51,394 bases of DNA. Source: Spirochaetaceae bacterium (GTDB lineage: Bacteria > Spirochaetota > Spirochaetia > Treponematales > Breznakiellaceae). The notes under the pieces are model-generated. The model made no database searches. It was not told the origin of the DNA and was given only the letters and a program-made list of their open reading frames with translations. A program made the translations under genes and the position numbers. Below, in pieces: positions 42,701-51,257 of this stretch. The stretch spans positions 1 to 51,394 of the forward strand of contig JAISLM010000021.1 of assembly GCA_031290855.1 (NCBI GenBank). Direction: 5' to 3'. Positions within the stretch are counted from its first letter, which is position 1. Each line of letters opens with the position of its first letter.

Positions 42701-44035
42701 GGCGTGGCATACAAGCGGGTTAAGTTTTATCGCCTTGCCTTCTACCAGAACCGGCTCGAAAGCCTGTATGCCCAGCCTGTGCAGGGTAGGGGCGCGGTTA
42801 AGCATAATGGGATGCTCACGCACAACCTCGTCCAAAATCGCGAAAACTTCCGGCTTTTCCTGCTCAACGTGCATCTTTGCCTTCTTGATGTTGCCCGCCA
42901 TCTCCTTGTCAACCAGTTTTTTCATGATGAAAGGCTTAAAAAGCTCCAATGCCATCTTTGTCGGCAGTCCGCACTGCCACATTTTAAGGTCGGGGCCTAC
43001 CGTTATCACGGAACGCCCGGAATAATCCACGCGCTTGCCGAGCAAATTCTGCCTAAAGCGTCCCTGTTTGCCCTTAAGCATATCTGAAATTGACTTTAAC
43101 GGGCGGTTCGAAGCGCCCTTTATAACCCGTTTCTTCTTGGAATTGTCAAACAGAGCGTCAACCGCTTCCTGAAGCATACGTTTTTCGTTCCTGATGATGA
43201 TGTCGGGCGCGTTGAGCGAGATCAGCCGTTTAAGCCTGTTGTTACGGCTTATAACACGGCGGTACAGGTCGTTCAAATCGCTTGTGGCAAAACGTCCGCC
43301 GTCAAGCTGTACCATGGGGCGGAGTTCCGGCGGGATCACCGGTATAACCTCCAGAATCATCCATGCGGGCTTGTTGTCCGAGGCGCGGAAACTTTCAACG
43401 ATATCGATCCGCTTCAAAAGACGTTTATCGCTTTTTGAACCTTTTTCTATCATCCGCGCACGTAGTTCCGCCGCAAGCGTGTCAAGATCGACATCTTCAA
43501 GCAGAACCTTTATCGCCTCAGCGCCCATTGCGGCGTTAAAGCCGTTCGGGTAGAGGTCCTGCTTCTCGTAATACTCGTCCTCTGTCAGAATATCCATCTT
43601 TTTCAGATCTGTATCACCCGGATCGAGGACTATGTACTTTTCGTAGTATAGTACGGAACGCAGTTGGTTCATCGGAATATTTAGTAAAAGACCGATGCGG
43701 CTCGGCACGGAACGGTAGTACCAGATGTGGGAAACCGGCGCGGCAAGCTCTATATGGCCCATCCGCTCGCGCCGTACCTTAAAATGGGTTACCTCGACGC
43801 CGCAGCGATCACAGATAACCCCTTTGTAGCGGATAGACTTAAACTTTCCGCAATAACATTCCCACTCTTTAGTAGTGCCAAAAATACGTTCACAGAAAAG
43901 ACCGTCCTTTTCCGGACGCAGCGTCCGGTAGTTTATCGTTTCCGGTTTTTTGACTTCGCCGTAAGACCAGCTTCGTATCATGTCCGGCGACGCCAGCCGT
44001 ATCTTTATTGAATTAAAATCCTGAATATCACGCAT
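39752..44035 (-). CDS. rpoC: RNA polymerase beta-prime subunit
   Basis: This is the large catalytic subunit of RNA polymerase, 1427 residues, close to the family norm. The N-terminal zinc site is CYCGKF...CDRCGV. The active-site magnesium loop is NADFDGDQMAVH. The second zinc site is CEARHG...CRKCYG. The C-terminus is rich in acidic residues (AQSEEDPPLVPDAM). A strong GGGGAGGAGAT lies in front of the start. A 13-bp hairpin stands in the short gap behind rpoB. It is the last gene of the secE-to-rpoC cluster, followed by a tRNA in the same direction. Confidence 0.98.
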   Translation of the reverse strand: MRDIQDFNSIKIRLASPDMIRSWSYGEVKKPETINYRTLRPEKDGLFCERIFGTTKEWECYCGKFKSIRYKGVICDRCGVEVTHFKVRRERMGHIELAAPVSHIWYYRSVPSRIGLLLNIPMNQLRSVLYYEKYIVLDPGDTDLKKMDILTEDEYYEKQDLYPNGFNAAMGAEAIKVLLEDVDLDTLAAELRARMIEKGSKSDKRLLKRIDIVESFRASDNKPAWMILEVIPVIPPELRPMVQLDGGRFATSDLNDLYRRVISRNNRLKRLISLNAPDIIIRNEKRMLQEAVDALFDNSKKKRVIKGASNRPLKSISDMLKGKQGRFRQNLLGKRVDYSGRSVITVGPDLKMWQCGLPTKMALELFKPFIMKKLVDKEMAGNIKKAKMHVEQEKPEVFAILDEVVREHPIMLNRAPTLHRLGIQAFEPVLVEGKAIKLNPLVCHAFNADFDGDQMAVHVPLTQAAQMECWTLMLSARNLLNPANGKTIVFPSQDMVLGINFLTRIKTGAAGTGKYYSSFEEILMAIDAKSLEWEAMIHVRPNKTPVWEQPGVEAKLGENGFIETSAGRLVLNEELPGDIPFINYELKDKELRALIEHIFAEKGPWTTVNMLDTIKNTGYKYATLFGATIGVDDVVVPKEKADMIDKANKEVDSIQKQWRQGHITAEERYNRVVEVWSKTNEDLTNIMMKTLEADRDGFNSVYMMANSGARGSRNQIRQLAGMRGLMAKPSGDIIELPIRSNFKEGLSVIEFFISTNGARKGLADTALKTAEAGYLTRRLVDIAQDMVVNEDDCGTINGVSYSAIKDGEEIVEHLSERIVGRYTLERVRHPITGEIIIDVNEEITEKIAEKIENAGIESVCIRTVLTCEARHGVCRKCYGRNLATNRTVEIGEAVGTIAAQSIGQPGTQLTMRTFHIGGAATKVSEDNRTFLKYPVYIRDISGAHVELENGHWLFTRKGSITVNRIIKEYKLDKDDELLVKDGKRVIRDEFIIKRGAKNIKSPEIAYAMVRDSKLYLIGTEQRIEIRNGSDLAVKQGDVIEAEKTMAVFDPFSDPIIAEASGTIKLLDIILGSTLKEEVDEETGNIEKRVTEFQLESKQPRILIVDDGGNEQASYFLPGGAYLLVDDGDKISAGKTIAKTLKESAKAMDITSGLPRVSELFEARKPKSPAVLAQAAGKVLFKGIIKSKRIVIVQDEFGREYKHLVPMTKRLLVRDGDTVEAGEPLCVGAYNPHEVLHILGESSLQRYLMDEIQQVYRLQGVSINDKHIGVIIRQMMRKVEIVAVGDTCFIFGQMVDKYKFHEENARVASEGGQPAIARPVFLGITKASLNIDSFLSAASFQETTRVLTNAAIACSSDYLRGLKENIIIGHPIPAGTGMKNYRDPKLFDEEEQDLDAYMEEILRRRELEAQSEEDPPLVPDAMVKEEAE

Positions 44036-44055
44036 ACTATCTCCTCCCCCTCCCG

Positions 44056-44092
44056 GTCGATGCCGGTTGACACGATGTAAACCGGCATCGAC
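44056..44092 (-). promoter_or_regulatory. Perfect hairpin between rpoB and rpoC
   Basis: Arms GTCGATGCCGGTT and AACCGGCATCGAC, 13 bp, enclose an 11-base loop. No T-run. It may be a processing or attenuation signal ahead of the rpoC ribosome site. Confidence 0.55.
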
Positions 44093-44138
44093 TTATTCAT
44101 TTGCCTGGCTTTCACGCAAATCCTGCCATAAAGTAATA

Positions 44139-47100
44139 CTAAAAATTCGATCCCGCCCGTGAAATCAACTCCTCGTCACGTTCCGTAAGCGGTATCTGCT
44201 TCTCTTTTTCATCGTATATCGTCATGTCAAGCGCAAGTCCGCGAAGTTCCTGCACAAGCACGTTAAAGGATTCCGGGATACCGGCGGTTGTGGAAGGCTC
44301 CCCCTTCACTATCGCTTCGTAGATTTTAGACCGTCCCGTCATATCGTCCGACTTTATCGTTAAAAGTTCCTGCAAAGTGTTTGCCGCGCCGTAGGCTTCC
44401 AGCGCCCACACCTCCATCTCGCCCAGACGCTGGCCGCCGAACTGCGCCTTACCGCCGAGAGGCTGCTGGGTTACCAAGGAGTAGGGCCCTGTCGAGCGGG
44501 CGTGCATCTTGTCGTCAACCAGATGGTGCAGCTTGAGAAAGTAGATAACCCCGCAGAATATCGGGTTTATGAACGGCTCGCCCGTGCGCCCGTCCCGCAG
44601 AATCGTCTTTGAATTGGAAGGCAGACCGGCCTCTTTCAGCTTTTCTTCAATCTCCTCGGCAGACGGAGACTGGAATACCGGCGCGGAGTACCATTCGTTC
44701 AACTTCACGCCTGCCCAGCCAAGCTCGGTTTCCAGCAACTGGCCTATATTCATGCGGCTCGGTACACCGAGCGGTGTCAGGCAGAGGTCGAGCGGTGTGC
44801 CGTCTTCCATGTACGGCATATCCTCTTCCGGCAAAATTCGGGCAACGACGCCCTTGTTGCCGTGCCTGCCGGCCATCTTGTCGCCCTCTCGCAGCTTCCG
44901 CTTTGCGGCAATCAACACCTTCACCACCTCCTCAACACCCGGGTTCAGGTCATCCTTCTCACTTCGGCGGAGACGCTGAATATCTATCACCGTCCCGTCA
45001 ACGCCGTGCGGGGCGCGCAGCGACGAATCGCGCACCTCCTTGGCCTTCTCGCCGAAAATCGAGTTTAGAAGCTTAAATTCCGGCGTCGTCTCGGTTTCGC
45101 GTTTCGGCGTAACTTTACCTACCAGAATATCGCCGTCCCGTACTTTGGACCCGACGCAGATTATGCCCTCCGCGTCCAGGTTATCAAGGCTCTTTTCGCT
45201 TGCGTTAGGGATATCACGCGTTATCTTTTCCGGCCCCAGCTTGGTTTCCCTCACCTCGGTTATGAATTCCTTTATGTGTATCGACGTGAACATATCATCC
45301 TTTACCACGCGCCGGGAAATCAAAATCGAATCCTCGTAGTTGTACCCGTTCCACGGCATAAAGCCGACAAGCACATTCCGGCCCAAAGCCAGTTCGCCGT
45401 CCTCGGTCGCCGGGCCGTCCGCTATCACCTGCCCTTCTGTAACCTTGTCGCCGGGAAGCACTATCGGACGCTGATTGTAACAGGTATCCTGATTCGTGCG
45501 TTGAAACTTTATCAGCGGATACTTGTCAACAGCATTCTTGTCCTGATCCGGCGTTACATCTATAAGCGTCGCGGTAACCCTCTTGACTACGCCTGAACGT
45601 TTCGCCTTTACCAGTACGCCGGAATCGTAGGCGCACTTCTCCTCCATGCCGGTTCCCACCCGCGGGGCTTCGGGGAACACCAGCGGCACCGCCTGCCTTT
45701 GCATGTTGGAACCCATCAAAGCGCGGTTTGCGTCATCGTGTTCAAGGAACGGGATAAGGCTTGCCGAAACGGAGATAATTTGCTTGGGCGACACGTCCAT
45801 GTAATGAAGGTCTTCCGGCGTGCGCGTAGTATAGTCTCCCTGCCTCCGGCACGAAACCTGCTCGTCCACAAACGAACCGTCCTTGTTCAGCCTGGCGGAA
45901 GCCTGCGCTATGTAATACTTGTCCTCTTCAATCGCGGAGAGGTACTCAATCTGGGCCGTCGCTTTGCCGCCGGCAACCTTGCGGTACGGCGTTTCCAGGA
46001 AGCCGTAATCGTTCACCTTTGTATAGTTTGCCAGCGACACGATTAGGCCTATGTTCGGACCTTCCGGCGTCTCTATAGGGCACATCCTGCCGTAATGCGT
46101 GTAGTGTACGTCACGTACCTCGAAACCCGCCCTTTCGCGGGAAAGCCCTCCCGGTCCAAGCGCGTTAAGACGGCGCTTGTGGGTAAGCTCCGCCAGCGGG
46201 TTTACCTGATCCATGAACTGGGAAAGCTGGCTTGAACCGAAGAATTCTTTTATCGCTGCCACAAGCGGCTTTATCGAAATAATATCCTGGGGCTTTATCG
46301 TATCCGTTTCTTTAAGGCTCATACGCTCGCGGGCAATACGTTCCATGCGGCTGAACGCCGTTTTGATGATGTTTGACAGCAGCTCGCCGACGGAACGGAC
46401 GCGGCGGTTGCCCAGATGGTCTATATCGTCGGCGTTTTCAAAACCGGCGTACACTTTGATAAGGAATTTCATCGTAGCGATGATGTCCGGCCTTGTCAGA
46501 ACAGTCTCTTTAAGAGGCGGTTCGTGATCAAACTTCTTGTTCAGCTTGTAACGCCCAACACGTCCCAGATCGTAGCGCCGCGAAGTAAAGAACATTCCGG
46601 TAAGATCCTTCTTTGCCTGTTCGTACGTTACCGATTCGCCGGGAGACAGCACGCTGTACACATGGGCAAGGGCTTCCTCCTCGGTAGGTTCGTCATGGTC
46701 CTTGTTTTCACAGGGAAATTTGATCGCCTCACGCTCAAAACAGTTGATCAGTATCGGGGAATCCAGTGAATCCGGCGCTTCAAAGTTGATAAGTTTAACC
46801 TGCGTAACGCCGTTTTCCAAAAGCTCATCAACATTGTGCGGGTGGAGTTTCTCGCCCGCCGGGTACAGCTTCTTCCGCGCGTCCGCGCCTTCCTCTTCCG
46901 GGCCGGAAACCATGACGGGAACAGCGAGCACACGCCCGGTAAACCGTTCTCTCGTCTCGTCATCATCCTTTACGTCGCACGTTTCCACCGTGTAAAACGC
47001 CTTGATTATGTCCTCGCGGGTCGAAAACCCTAAGGCCCGGAGGAAAATGGTGCCAAGAATACGTTTTTTACGGTCAACCTTGGCGTAAATAAGCTCACGC

Positions 47101-47684
47101 TTAAGGTCAATCTCGAATTCAAGCCATGAGCCGCGGTACGGAATGATTCTGGACGAAAAAACACCCTTTTCGTGACAAAAGATAACACCGGGCGAGCGGT
47201 GAATCTGCGAAACAACCACCCGCTCCGCTCCGTTGATTATGAAAGTCCCCCTGTCCGTCATCAGCGGAATATCGCCCATGTATATATCTTTTTGCCGGAT
47301 TTCACCTGTTGACTTGAAAATCAGGTTTACCCGCGCCTTCAGCGACACGCAATAGGTAAGCCCTTTCTGTTTACATTGCTGTTCTGAAAATTTGATGCTG
47401 CCGTCATCGAGGGTGTAGTGATCAAAAGTGAGCGTCATCTCGTCGTCCGGACTAGAAATCGGAAAAATCGATTTAAACGCTTCCTCAATTCCCTGCAATT
47501 TCAGCGGCTCACCTGCAAGCAGCGCACGCCTCTGCAAAAATCCTTCATAGGACGCGCTCTGGATATCAATAAGGTTAGGAAGTTCCATCACATCCTGAAT
47601 ATCCTTACCCACATACTTTCGTTCTTTTTTCTGTTTTTTTTCGTCTTTTTCCAATTTGCCGATCTTTCCCTTGACTGCCGTCAT
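44139..47684 (-). CDS. rpoB: RNA polymerase beta subunit
   Basis: RpoB forms the other half of the polymerase active site, 1181 residues with the start at MTAVKGK, which follows GAGGGG. An upstream start at 47723 is less likely. The rifampicin-pocket region reads SSQLSQFMDQVNPLAELTHK, then RRLNALGPGG, where Asn stands at the E. coli 531 position. Family motifs RERAGFEVRDV and RMCPIETPEGPNIG follow, and the C-terminal LGGKAQFGGQRLGEME is intact. It is part of the secE-to-rpoC cluster on the minus strand. Confidence 0.97.
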   Translation of the reverse strand: MTAVKGKIGKLEKDEKKQKKERKYVGKDIQDVMELPNLIDIQSASYEGFLQRRALLAGEPLKLQGIEEAFKSIFPISSPDDEMTLTFDHYTLDDGSIKFSEQQCKQKGLTYCVSLKARVNLIFKSTGEIRQKDIYMGDIPLMTDRGTFIINGAERVVVSQIHRSPGVIFCHEKGVFSSRIIPYRGSWLEFEIDLKRELIYAKVDRKKRILGTIFLRALGFSTREDIIKAFYTVETCDVKDDDETRERFTGRVLAVPVMVSGPEEEGADARKKLYPAGEKLHPHNVDELLENGVTQVKLINFEAPDSLDSPILINCFEREAIKFPCENKDHDEPTEEEALAHVYSVLSPGESVTYEQAKKDLTGMFFTSRRYDLGRVGRYKLNKKFDHEPPLKETVLTRPDIIATMKFLIKVYAGFENADDIDHLGNRRVRSVGELLSNIIKTAFSRMERIARERMSLKETDTIKPQDIISIKPLVAAIKEFFGSSQLSQFMDQVNPLAELTHKRRLNALGPGGLSRERAGFEVRDVHYTHYGRMCPIETPEGPNIGLIVSLANYTKVNDYGFLETPYRKVAGGKATAQIEYLSAIEEDKYYIAQASARLNKDGSFVDEQVSCRRQGDYTTRTPEDLHYMDVSPKQIISVSASLIPFLEHDDANRALMGSNMQRQAVPLVFPEAPRVGTGMEEKCAYDSGVLVKAKRSGVVKRVTATLIDVTPDQDKNAVDKYPLIKFQRTNQDTCYNQRPIVLPGDKVTEGQVIADGPATEDGELALGRNVLVGFMPWNGYNYEDSILISRRVVKDDMFTSIHIKEFITEVRETKLGPEKITRDIPNASEKSLDNLDAEGIICVGSKVRDGDILVGKVTPKRETETTPEFKLLNSIFGEKAKEVRDSSLRAPHGVDGTVIDIQRLRRSEKDDLNPGVEEVVKVLIAAKRKLREGDKMAGRHGNKGVVARILPEEDMPYMEDGTPLDLCLTPLGVPSRMNIGQLLETELGWAGVKLNEWYSAPVFQSPSAEEIEEKLKEAGLPSNSKTILRDGRTGEPFINPIFCGVIYFLKLHHLVDDKMHARSTGPYSLVTQQPLGGKAQFGGQRLGEMEVWALEAYGAANTLQELLTIKSDDMTGRSKIYEAIVKGEPSTTAGIPESFNVLVQELRGLALDMTIYDEKEKQIPLTERDEELISRAGSNF

Positions 47685-48073
47685 ACTACCCCTCTGCAAC
47701 GTGAATTTGGGCAGGCCTGTCAAAACCGCCGGTTTTACAAACGGCCTGCTCTTAAATTTATGACGATAAAGCGCTTACGTTTTTTGGCGCGGGGCTATCG
47801 GCTATAACACAACACCCAACACCCCTGCCGCTTTACGCCGCATACAAACTTGCGGTATTTCTTTTTCCCGTGTGTCAGGTATCGTATTACAACCCTCTCC
47901 CTTACGCTGCCGCGTAAACGCGGCCTTCGCTGTTGTATGATTACACTTTATTGTCAAAGGAGGCTGTTCCATGCTTCCCGCCTGGAACTCCCCCCGGTTG
48001 GCTTTTCAAATTTGAACCGGAAGCGCGGGCGCCCGGTTCAAATTCCCGAAAGACCATGTAAAAAATGGAAATT
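47685..48073 (-). promoter_or_regulatory. Long rplL-rpoB gap with a perfect 12-bp hairpin
   Basis: This 389-bp gap holds a perfect 12-bp inverted repeat, AATTTGAACCGG (48009-48020) and CCGGTTCAAATT (48033-48044), with a 12-base loop. In E. coli the matching gap holds an attenuator and an RNase III site, so a similar role is plausible. No T-run follows the stem. Confidence 0.5.
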
Positions 48074-48463
48074 CTACTGAATTTCCACCGTGCCGCCCGC
48101 CTCGGTAACGGACTTCTTGATCTTCTCGGCTTCTTCTTTGGGGATGTTTTCTTTGATCGGTTTGGGCGCGCCCTCGACAAGGTCTTTCGCTTCTTTAAGC
48201 CCCAAGCCGGTAACCGCGCGGACTTCCTTAATCACCGCGATTTTCTTTGAGTCGTCATACGCCTTCAGGGAAACGGTAAACTCCGTCTTTTCCTCCACAG
48301 GCGCCACCGCTCCTCCCGAAGCCGCCCCCACCGCCGCAACCGCCACAGGGGCGGCCGCGGAAACGCCGAATTTCTCCTCCATCGCCTTGACCAATTCCGA
48401 AACTTCAAGGACGGTCATGGAAGCTATAGCCTCCAAAATCTGTTCTGTTGTTAACGCTGCCAT
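48074..48463 (-). CDS. rplL: Ribosomal protein bL12 (L7/L12)
   Basis: This acidic stalk protein of the large subunit, 129 residues, recruits translation factors. It has an N-terminal dimer helix (LTTEQILEAIASMTVLEVSEL), quoted as EQILEAIASMTVLE. An Ala/Gly-rich hinge follows, then a C-terminal domain with KIAVIKEVRAVTGLGLKEAK, quoted as IKEVRAVTGLGLKEAK, and DLVEGAPK. A strong AGGAGAAGG precedes the ATG. It lies 254 bp behind rplJ, which is a longer gap than usual, and 389 bp ahead of rpoB. Confidence 0.97.
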   Translation of the reverse strand: MAALTTEQILEAIASMTVLEVSELVKAMEEKFGVSAAAPVAVAAVGAASGGAVAPVEEKTEFTVSLKAYDDSKKIAVIKEVRAVTGLGLKEAKDLVEGAPKPIKENIPKEEAEKIKKSVTEAGGTVEIQ

Positions 48464-48717
48464 TATTACCTTCTCCTACTAAAAAATTAACGGAAGAATA
48501 CTCCCCCGCCGCCGCCCGGTCAAAACAAATTCAACCGTCGCGGCATATACCGCCTGACAGGACGCAGCCACGAAGCCTGACAGGACAGACCCGCCCGTAC
48601 AAAAGCACAGGACAGTCTTTCAATAAAACAGACCGGCTCCTGCAAGCCGGGTCCGCCAAAATTCCAAACCGGAGTTTGAGCGGATCGCAAACCCCGATAC
48701 AAGCGCACGAATCGCGT

Positions 48718-49272
48718 TTATACGGCCTCCGCTTTTTTGTCAGCCGCGGCTTTGATCGTACGCACCAGTCTTGACGGGATGTCGTTCAGCGCCGCCGCAA
48801 GATTCCGTGCCGGGCCGTTCATTACGGACATTAGCATAGAAAGCAGTTCCAGCCTGCCGGGCAGCTTTGAGAAAGCCTCTATCTGTTTGGCGTCGTAGAC
48901 ACTGCCGGCGACAAGACCGCCTTTTATAGTGAGCGCGGGGGCCTCTTTCGAAAAATCAAACAATACCTTGGCGATCTCGTTTGAATCTTTGGGCGCGACC
49001 GCTATCGCGGTAGGCCCGACAAGGTACGACGAAACGTCAGGCGTGGAAAGCTCCTCAAACGCGATTCGGGCAAAGTTATTTTTTACCACTTTGTAGACCG
49101 CGTTCTTGGCCCTCATCTGCTTTCGCAATTCCGTTATCTGCGCCACAGAGATACCCCTGTACTCCGTAAAAATAAAATCCTGGGGCGCGGCTTCCCTGCC
49201 CCTCAAGATTTCTTTTATCTCCGCTATAGCCTTGGTTTTATAACCCTGTATCTTTTTTGCCGCTATTGCCAT
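48718..49272 (-). CDS. rplJ: Ribosomal protein uL10
   Basis: L10 anchors the L12 stalk on the ribosome and usually represses its own operon. The 184-residue product begins AIAAKKIQGYKTKAI, has FTEYRGISVAQITELRKQ and VVKNNFARIA, and ends with a helix (NDIPSRLVRTIKAAADKK) where L12 dimers bind. It follows rplA after a short gap with an AGGAGCGG ribosome site. Length is close to the family average of 165-175. Confidence 0.95.
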   Translation of the reverse strand: MAIAAKKIQGYKTKAIAEIKEILRGREAAPQDFIFTEYRGISVAQITELRKQMRAKNAVYKVVKNNFARIAFEELSTPDVSSYLVGPTAIAVAPKDSNEIAKVLFDFSKEAPALTIKGGLVAGSVYDAKQIEAFSKLPGRLELLSMLMSVMNGPARNLAAALNDIPSRLVRTIKAAADKKAEAV

Positions 49273-49287
49273 AAACCGCTCCTGTAT

Positions 49288-49965
49288 TTAATCGTTGCCG
49301 GCAGACGTCCAAACGCCCGGTCCCATCGTCGAGGCCAGCGACACGCTCTGCATAAAATCACCTTTCGCCTCCGCCGGTTTCTTGCGTTTAATCTCACTTA
49401 TCAGGGCTTTTACGTTCTCGGCAATCTTGTCCGTGTCCATAGACACCTTGCCGATGGCAAGGTGTACCACGCCCGTCTTGTCCGCCCGGAATTCCACCCG
49501 CCCCTTCTTCAACTCGGAAAGGGCGCCCTTTATGTCAAAGGTTACAGTACCGGCCTTGGGATTCGGCATCAAACCTCGCCTGCCAAGCACCACCCCCAGC
49601 TTACCCACATCTTTCATCATGTCCGGCGTAGCAACCGCTATATCAAAATCGAGCCAACCGCCTTTTATTTTTTCTATAAGGTCGTCTCCGCCTATAAAGG
49701 TGGCTCCGGCTTCCTTGGCCTCGGTCTCTTTTTCGGCCTTGCAGAAGACCAAAACACGTTTTTCGCCACGAAACTGGTTGGGAAGCGTCATGGTATCGCG
49801 TACAGTCTGGCTTTTTTTCAGGTTCAGCTTTACCGAAACGTCAACCGTTTCGTCAAATTTAGCAAAACTAAGCGATTTTACCGTCTCTACGGCCTGTTTT
49901 ATATCAAGAACGGCAGACGGATCGTATTTTTTCAGGGCTTCGCGGTATTTTTTTCCGTGCTTCAT
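49288..49965 (-). CDS. rplA: Ribosomal protein uL1
   Basis: L1 forms the mobile stalk near the E site and often represses its operon by binding mRNA. The 225-residue protein has KFDETVDVSVKLNLKKSQ and QFRGEKRVLVFCK in the N-terminal part. The middle domain has RRGLMPNPKAGTVT, and the end holds SLASTMGPGVW (L1 family signature region). It overlaps rplK by 4 bp (ATGA), so both are translated together. Confidence 0.97.
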   Translation of the reverse strand: MKHGKKYREALKKYDPSAVLDIKQAVETVKSLSFAKFDETVDVSVKLNLKKSQTVRDTMTLPNQFRGEKRVLVFCKAEKETEAKEAGATFIGGDDLIEKIKGGWLDFDIAVATPDMMKDVGKLGVVLGRRGLMPNPKAGTVTFDIKGALSELKKGRVEFRADKTGVVHLAIGKVSMDTDKIAENVKALISEIKRKKPAEAKGDFMQSVSLASTMGPGVWTSAGND

Positions 49966-50393
49966 TTTTCCACCTCTACGCCCATAGAACGCGCCGTACC
50001 GGCGATTATATTAAGCGCTCCCGGCAGATCAACCGCGGAAAGGTCCGGCATCTTGAGTTTTGCAATCTCTTCAAGCTTCGGTTTGGATATTTTGCCTACT
50101 TTGACCTTGTGCGGCTCGGCGGAGCCTTTTTCAATACCCGCCGCCTTTTTTATCAGCACGGCGGCCGGCGGCGTTTTCAGGATGAACGTAAACGACTTAT
50201 CCTGATAAACCGTTATCACGGCCGGTATCACAAGACCCGGCTCCATGTTTTTCGTCCTGTCGTTGAACTGTTGGACGAACTGCGGGGCGCTTACCCCGTG
50301 CGGGCCAAGCGCCGGGCCCACAGGCGGGGCCGGCGTAGCCTTACCCGCCGGGCACTGTAACTTGATCAGCGCCGTAATTTTTTTCTTTGCCAT
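49962..50393 (-). CDS. rplK: Ribosomal protein uL11
   Basis: L11 is part of the GTPase-associated centre. The 143-residue product has the family start KKITALIKLQCPAGKATPAP, quoted partly as QCPAGKATPAPPVGPALG, then FTFILKTPPAAVLIKKAAG and a C-terminal IAKLKMPDL with GTARSMGVEV. Length matches the family (about 141). The usual neighbours nusG and rplA flank it. Confidence 0.97.
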   Translation of the reverse strand: MAKKKITALIKLQCPAGKATPAPPVGPALGPHGVSAPQFVQQFNDRTKNMEPGLVIPAVITVYQDKSFTFILKTPPAAVLIKKAAGIEKGSAEPHKVKVGKISKPKLEEIAKLKMPDLSAVDLPGALNIIAGTARSMGVEVEK

Positions 50394-50460
50394 TGCATCT
50401 CCCTGTAGTTTTAACGAGGTTTCCCTCTCCTACACTAAAAACCCCCGCTATACGCGGCGG

Positions 50461-51018
50461 CTATATTTTTTCAACCTGCATAAGGTCCACATCTACCGGC
50501 GTGTTGCGTCCAAAGATGCCCACCATGACCTTAAGCCTGTTCTTTTCCGCGTTCACTTCTTCGATGGTGCCGGTAAAAGACTCAAACGGCCCGTCCGTTA
50601 TTTTTACCTGCTCGCCCGGGTTAAACGTCTGGCGCGTACGTACCGGCCTTTCGCCCTTGATTTCGCCGGCCTTCTGCAATATTGCCCGCGCCTCGTCCGG
50701 GCTTAGCGGCTGTGGTTTCCGGTTTGCCGGCGTACAGACAAAACCCGTAACCCCCTGAATCCCCCTGATCTTGGAATTTGTCTCCTTCCAATCGTTGTCC
50801 GGCAGGTCCAGTTCCACCAGCATATAGCCCGGATAAAACTTTTTTGTTATTACCCGTTTTTTGCCGTCCTTAACCTCGGTAACATCCTCCGTAGGAATCT
50901 TGACGTCCCGAACAATTTCTTTGTTCAGTTCGCCCGATTCAAGCATCAAACGAATAGTCTTTTCGATTCGTTGTTCATACCCTGAATAGACATGGAGTAC
51001 ATACCAGCCTGCCGCCAT
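50461..51018 (-). CDS. nusG: Transcription antitermination factor NusG
   Basis: NusG binds RNA polymerase and links it to Rho or ribosomes. The 185-residue protein has an N-terminal NGN domain starting GWYVLHVYSGYEQRIEKTI, quoted as WYVLHVYSGYEQRIEK, with YPGYMLVELDLPD and GVTGFVC. The C-terminal KOW domain is GEQVKITDGPFESFTGTIEEV in part (VKITDGPFESFTGTIEEV) and ends GRNTPVDVDLMQVEKI. It starts 9 bp behind secE, and the pair is classical. Confidence 0.97.
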   Translation of the reverse strand: MAAGWYVLHVYSGYEQRIEKTIRLMLESGELNKEIVRDVKIPTEDVTEVKDGKKRVITKKFYPGYMLVELDLPDNDWKETNSKIRGIQGVTGFVCTPANRKPQPLSPDEARAILQKAGEIKGERPVRTRQTFNPGEQVKITDGPFESFTGTIEEVNAEKNRLKVMVGIFGRNTPVDVDLMQVEKI

Positions 51019-51027
51019 AAAACTTCC

Positions 51028-51207
51028 TTAAAATATCGCCTGAATGCCCAGCAGCAACAACACGTCCACCAGACCCAGCACAACGGCAATGACAATGGTC
51101 GAAAAAATCACCACCTTTACCGAACTTATCACATCATCCCGGCTGGGCCATATAACTTTTTTCAGCTCGGCATACGACTCATTTATAAATTTAACAATTT
51201 TGCGCAT
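51028..51207 (-). CDS. secE: Preprotein translocase subunit SecE
   Basis: SecE clamps SecY in the inner membrane during protein export. The 59-residue product, too short for many gene callers, has the conserved amphipathic stretch SYAELKKVIWPSRDDVI (the KVxWPS motif) and one membrane helix (VVIFSTIVIAVVLGLVDVLL, residues about 33-52). The ATG at 51207 follows GAGG. The gene ends 9 bp before nusG. It is the first gene of the cluster on this strand within the window. Confidence 0.95.
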   Translation of the reverse strand: MRKIVKFINESYAELKKVIWPSRDDVISSVKVVIFSTIVIAVVLGLVDVLLLLGIQAIF

Positions 51208-51227
51208 TAAAACCTCGCAGAATTTCG

Positions 51228-51257
51228 ACTATACAATAAGACCCGCCCCGTGTTCAA
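51228..51257 (-). promoter_or_regulatory. Promoter in front of secE
   Basis: On the minus strand TTGAAC, an 18-bp spacer and TATAGT. The predicted start lies about 14 bases before the secE ATG, leaving room for its GAGG. Confidence 0.55.
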
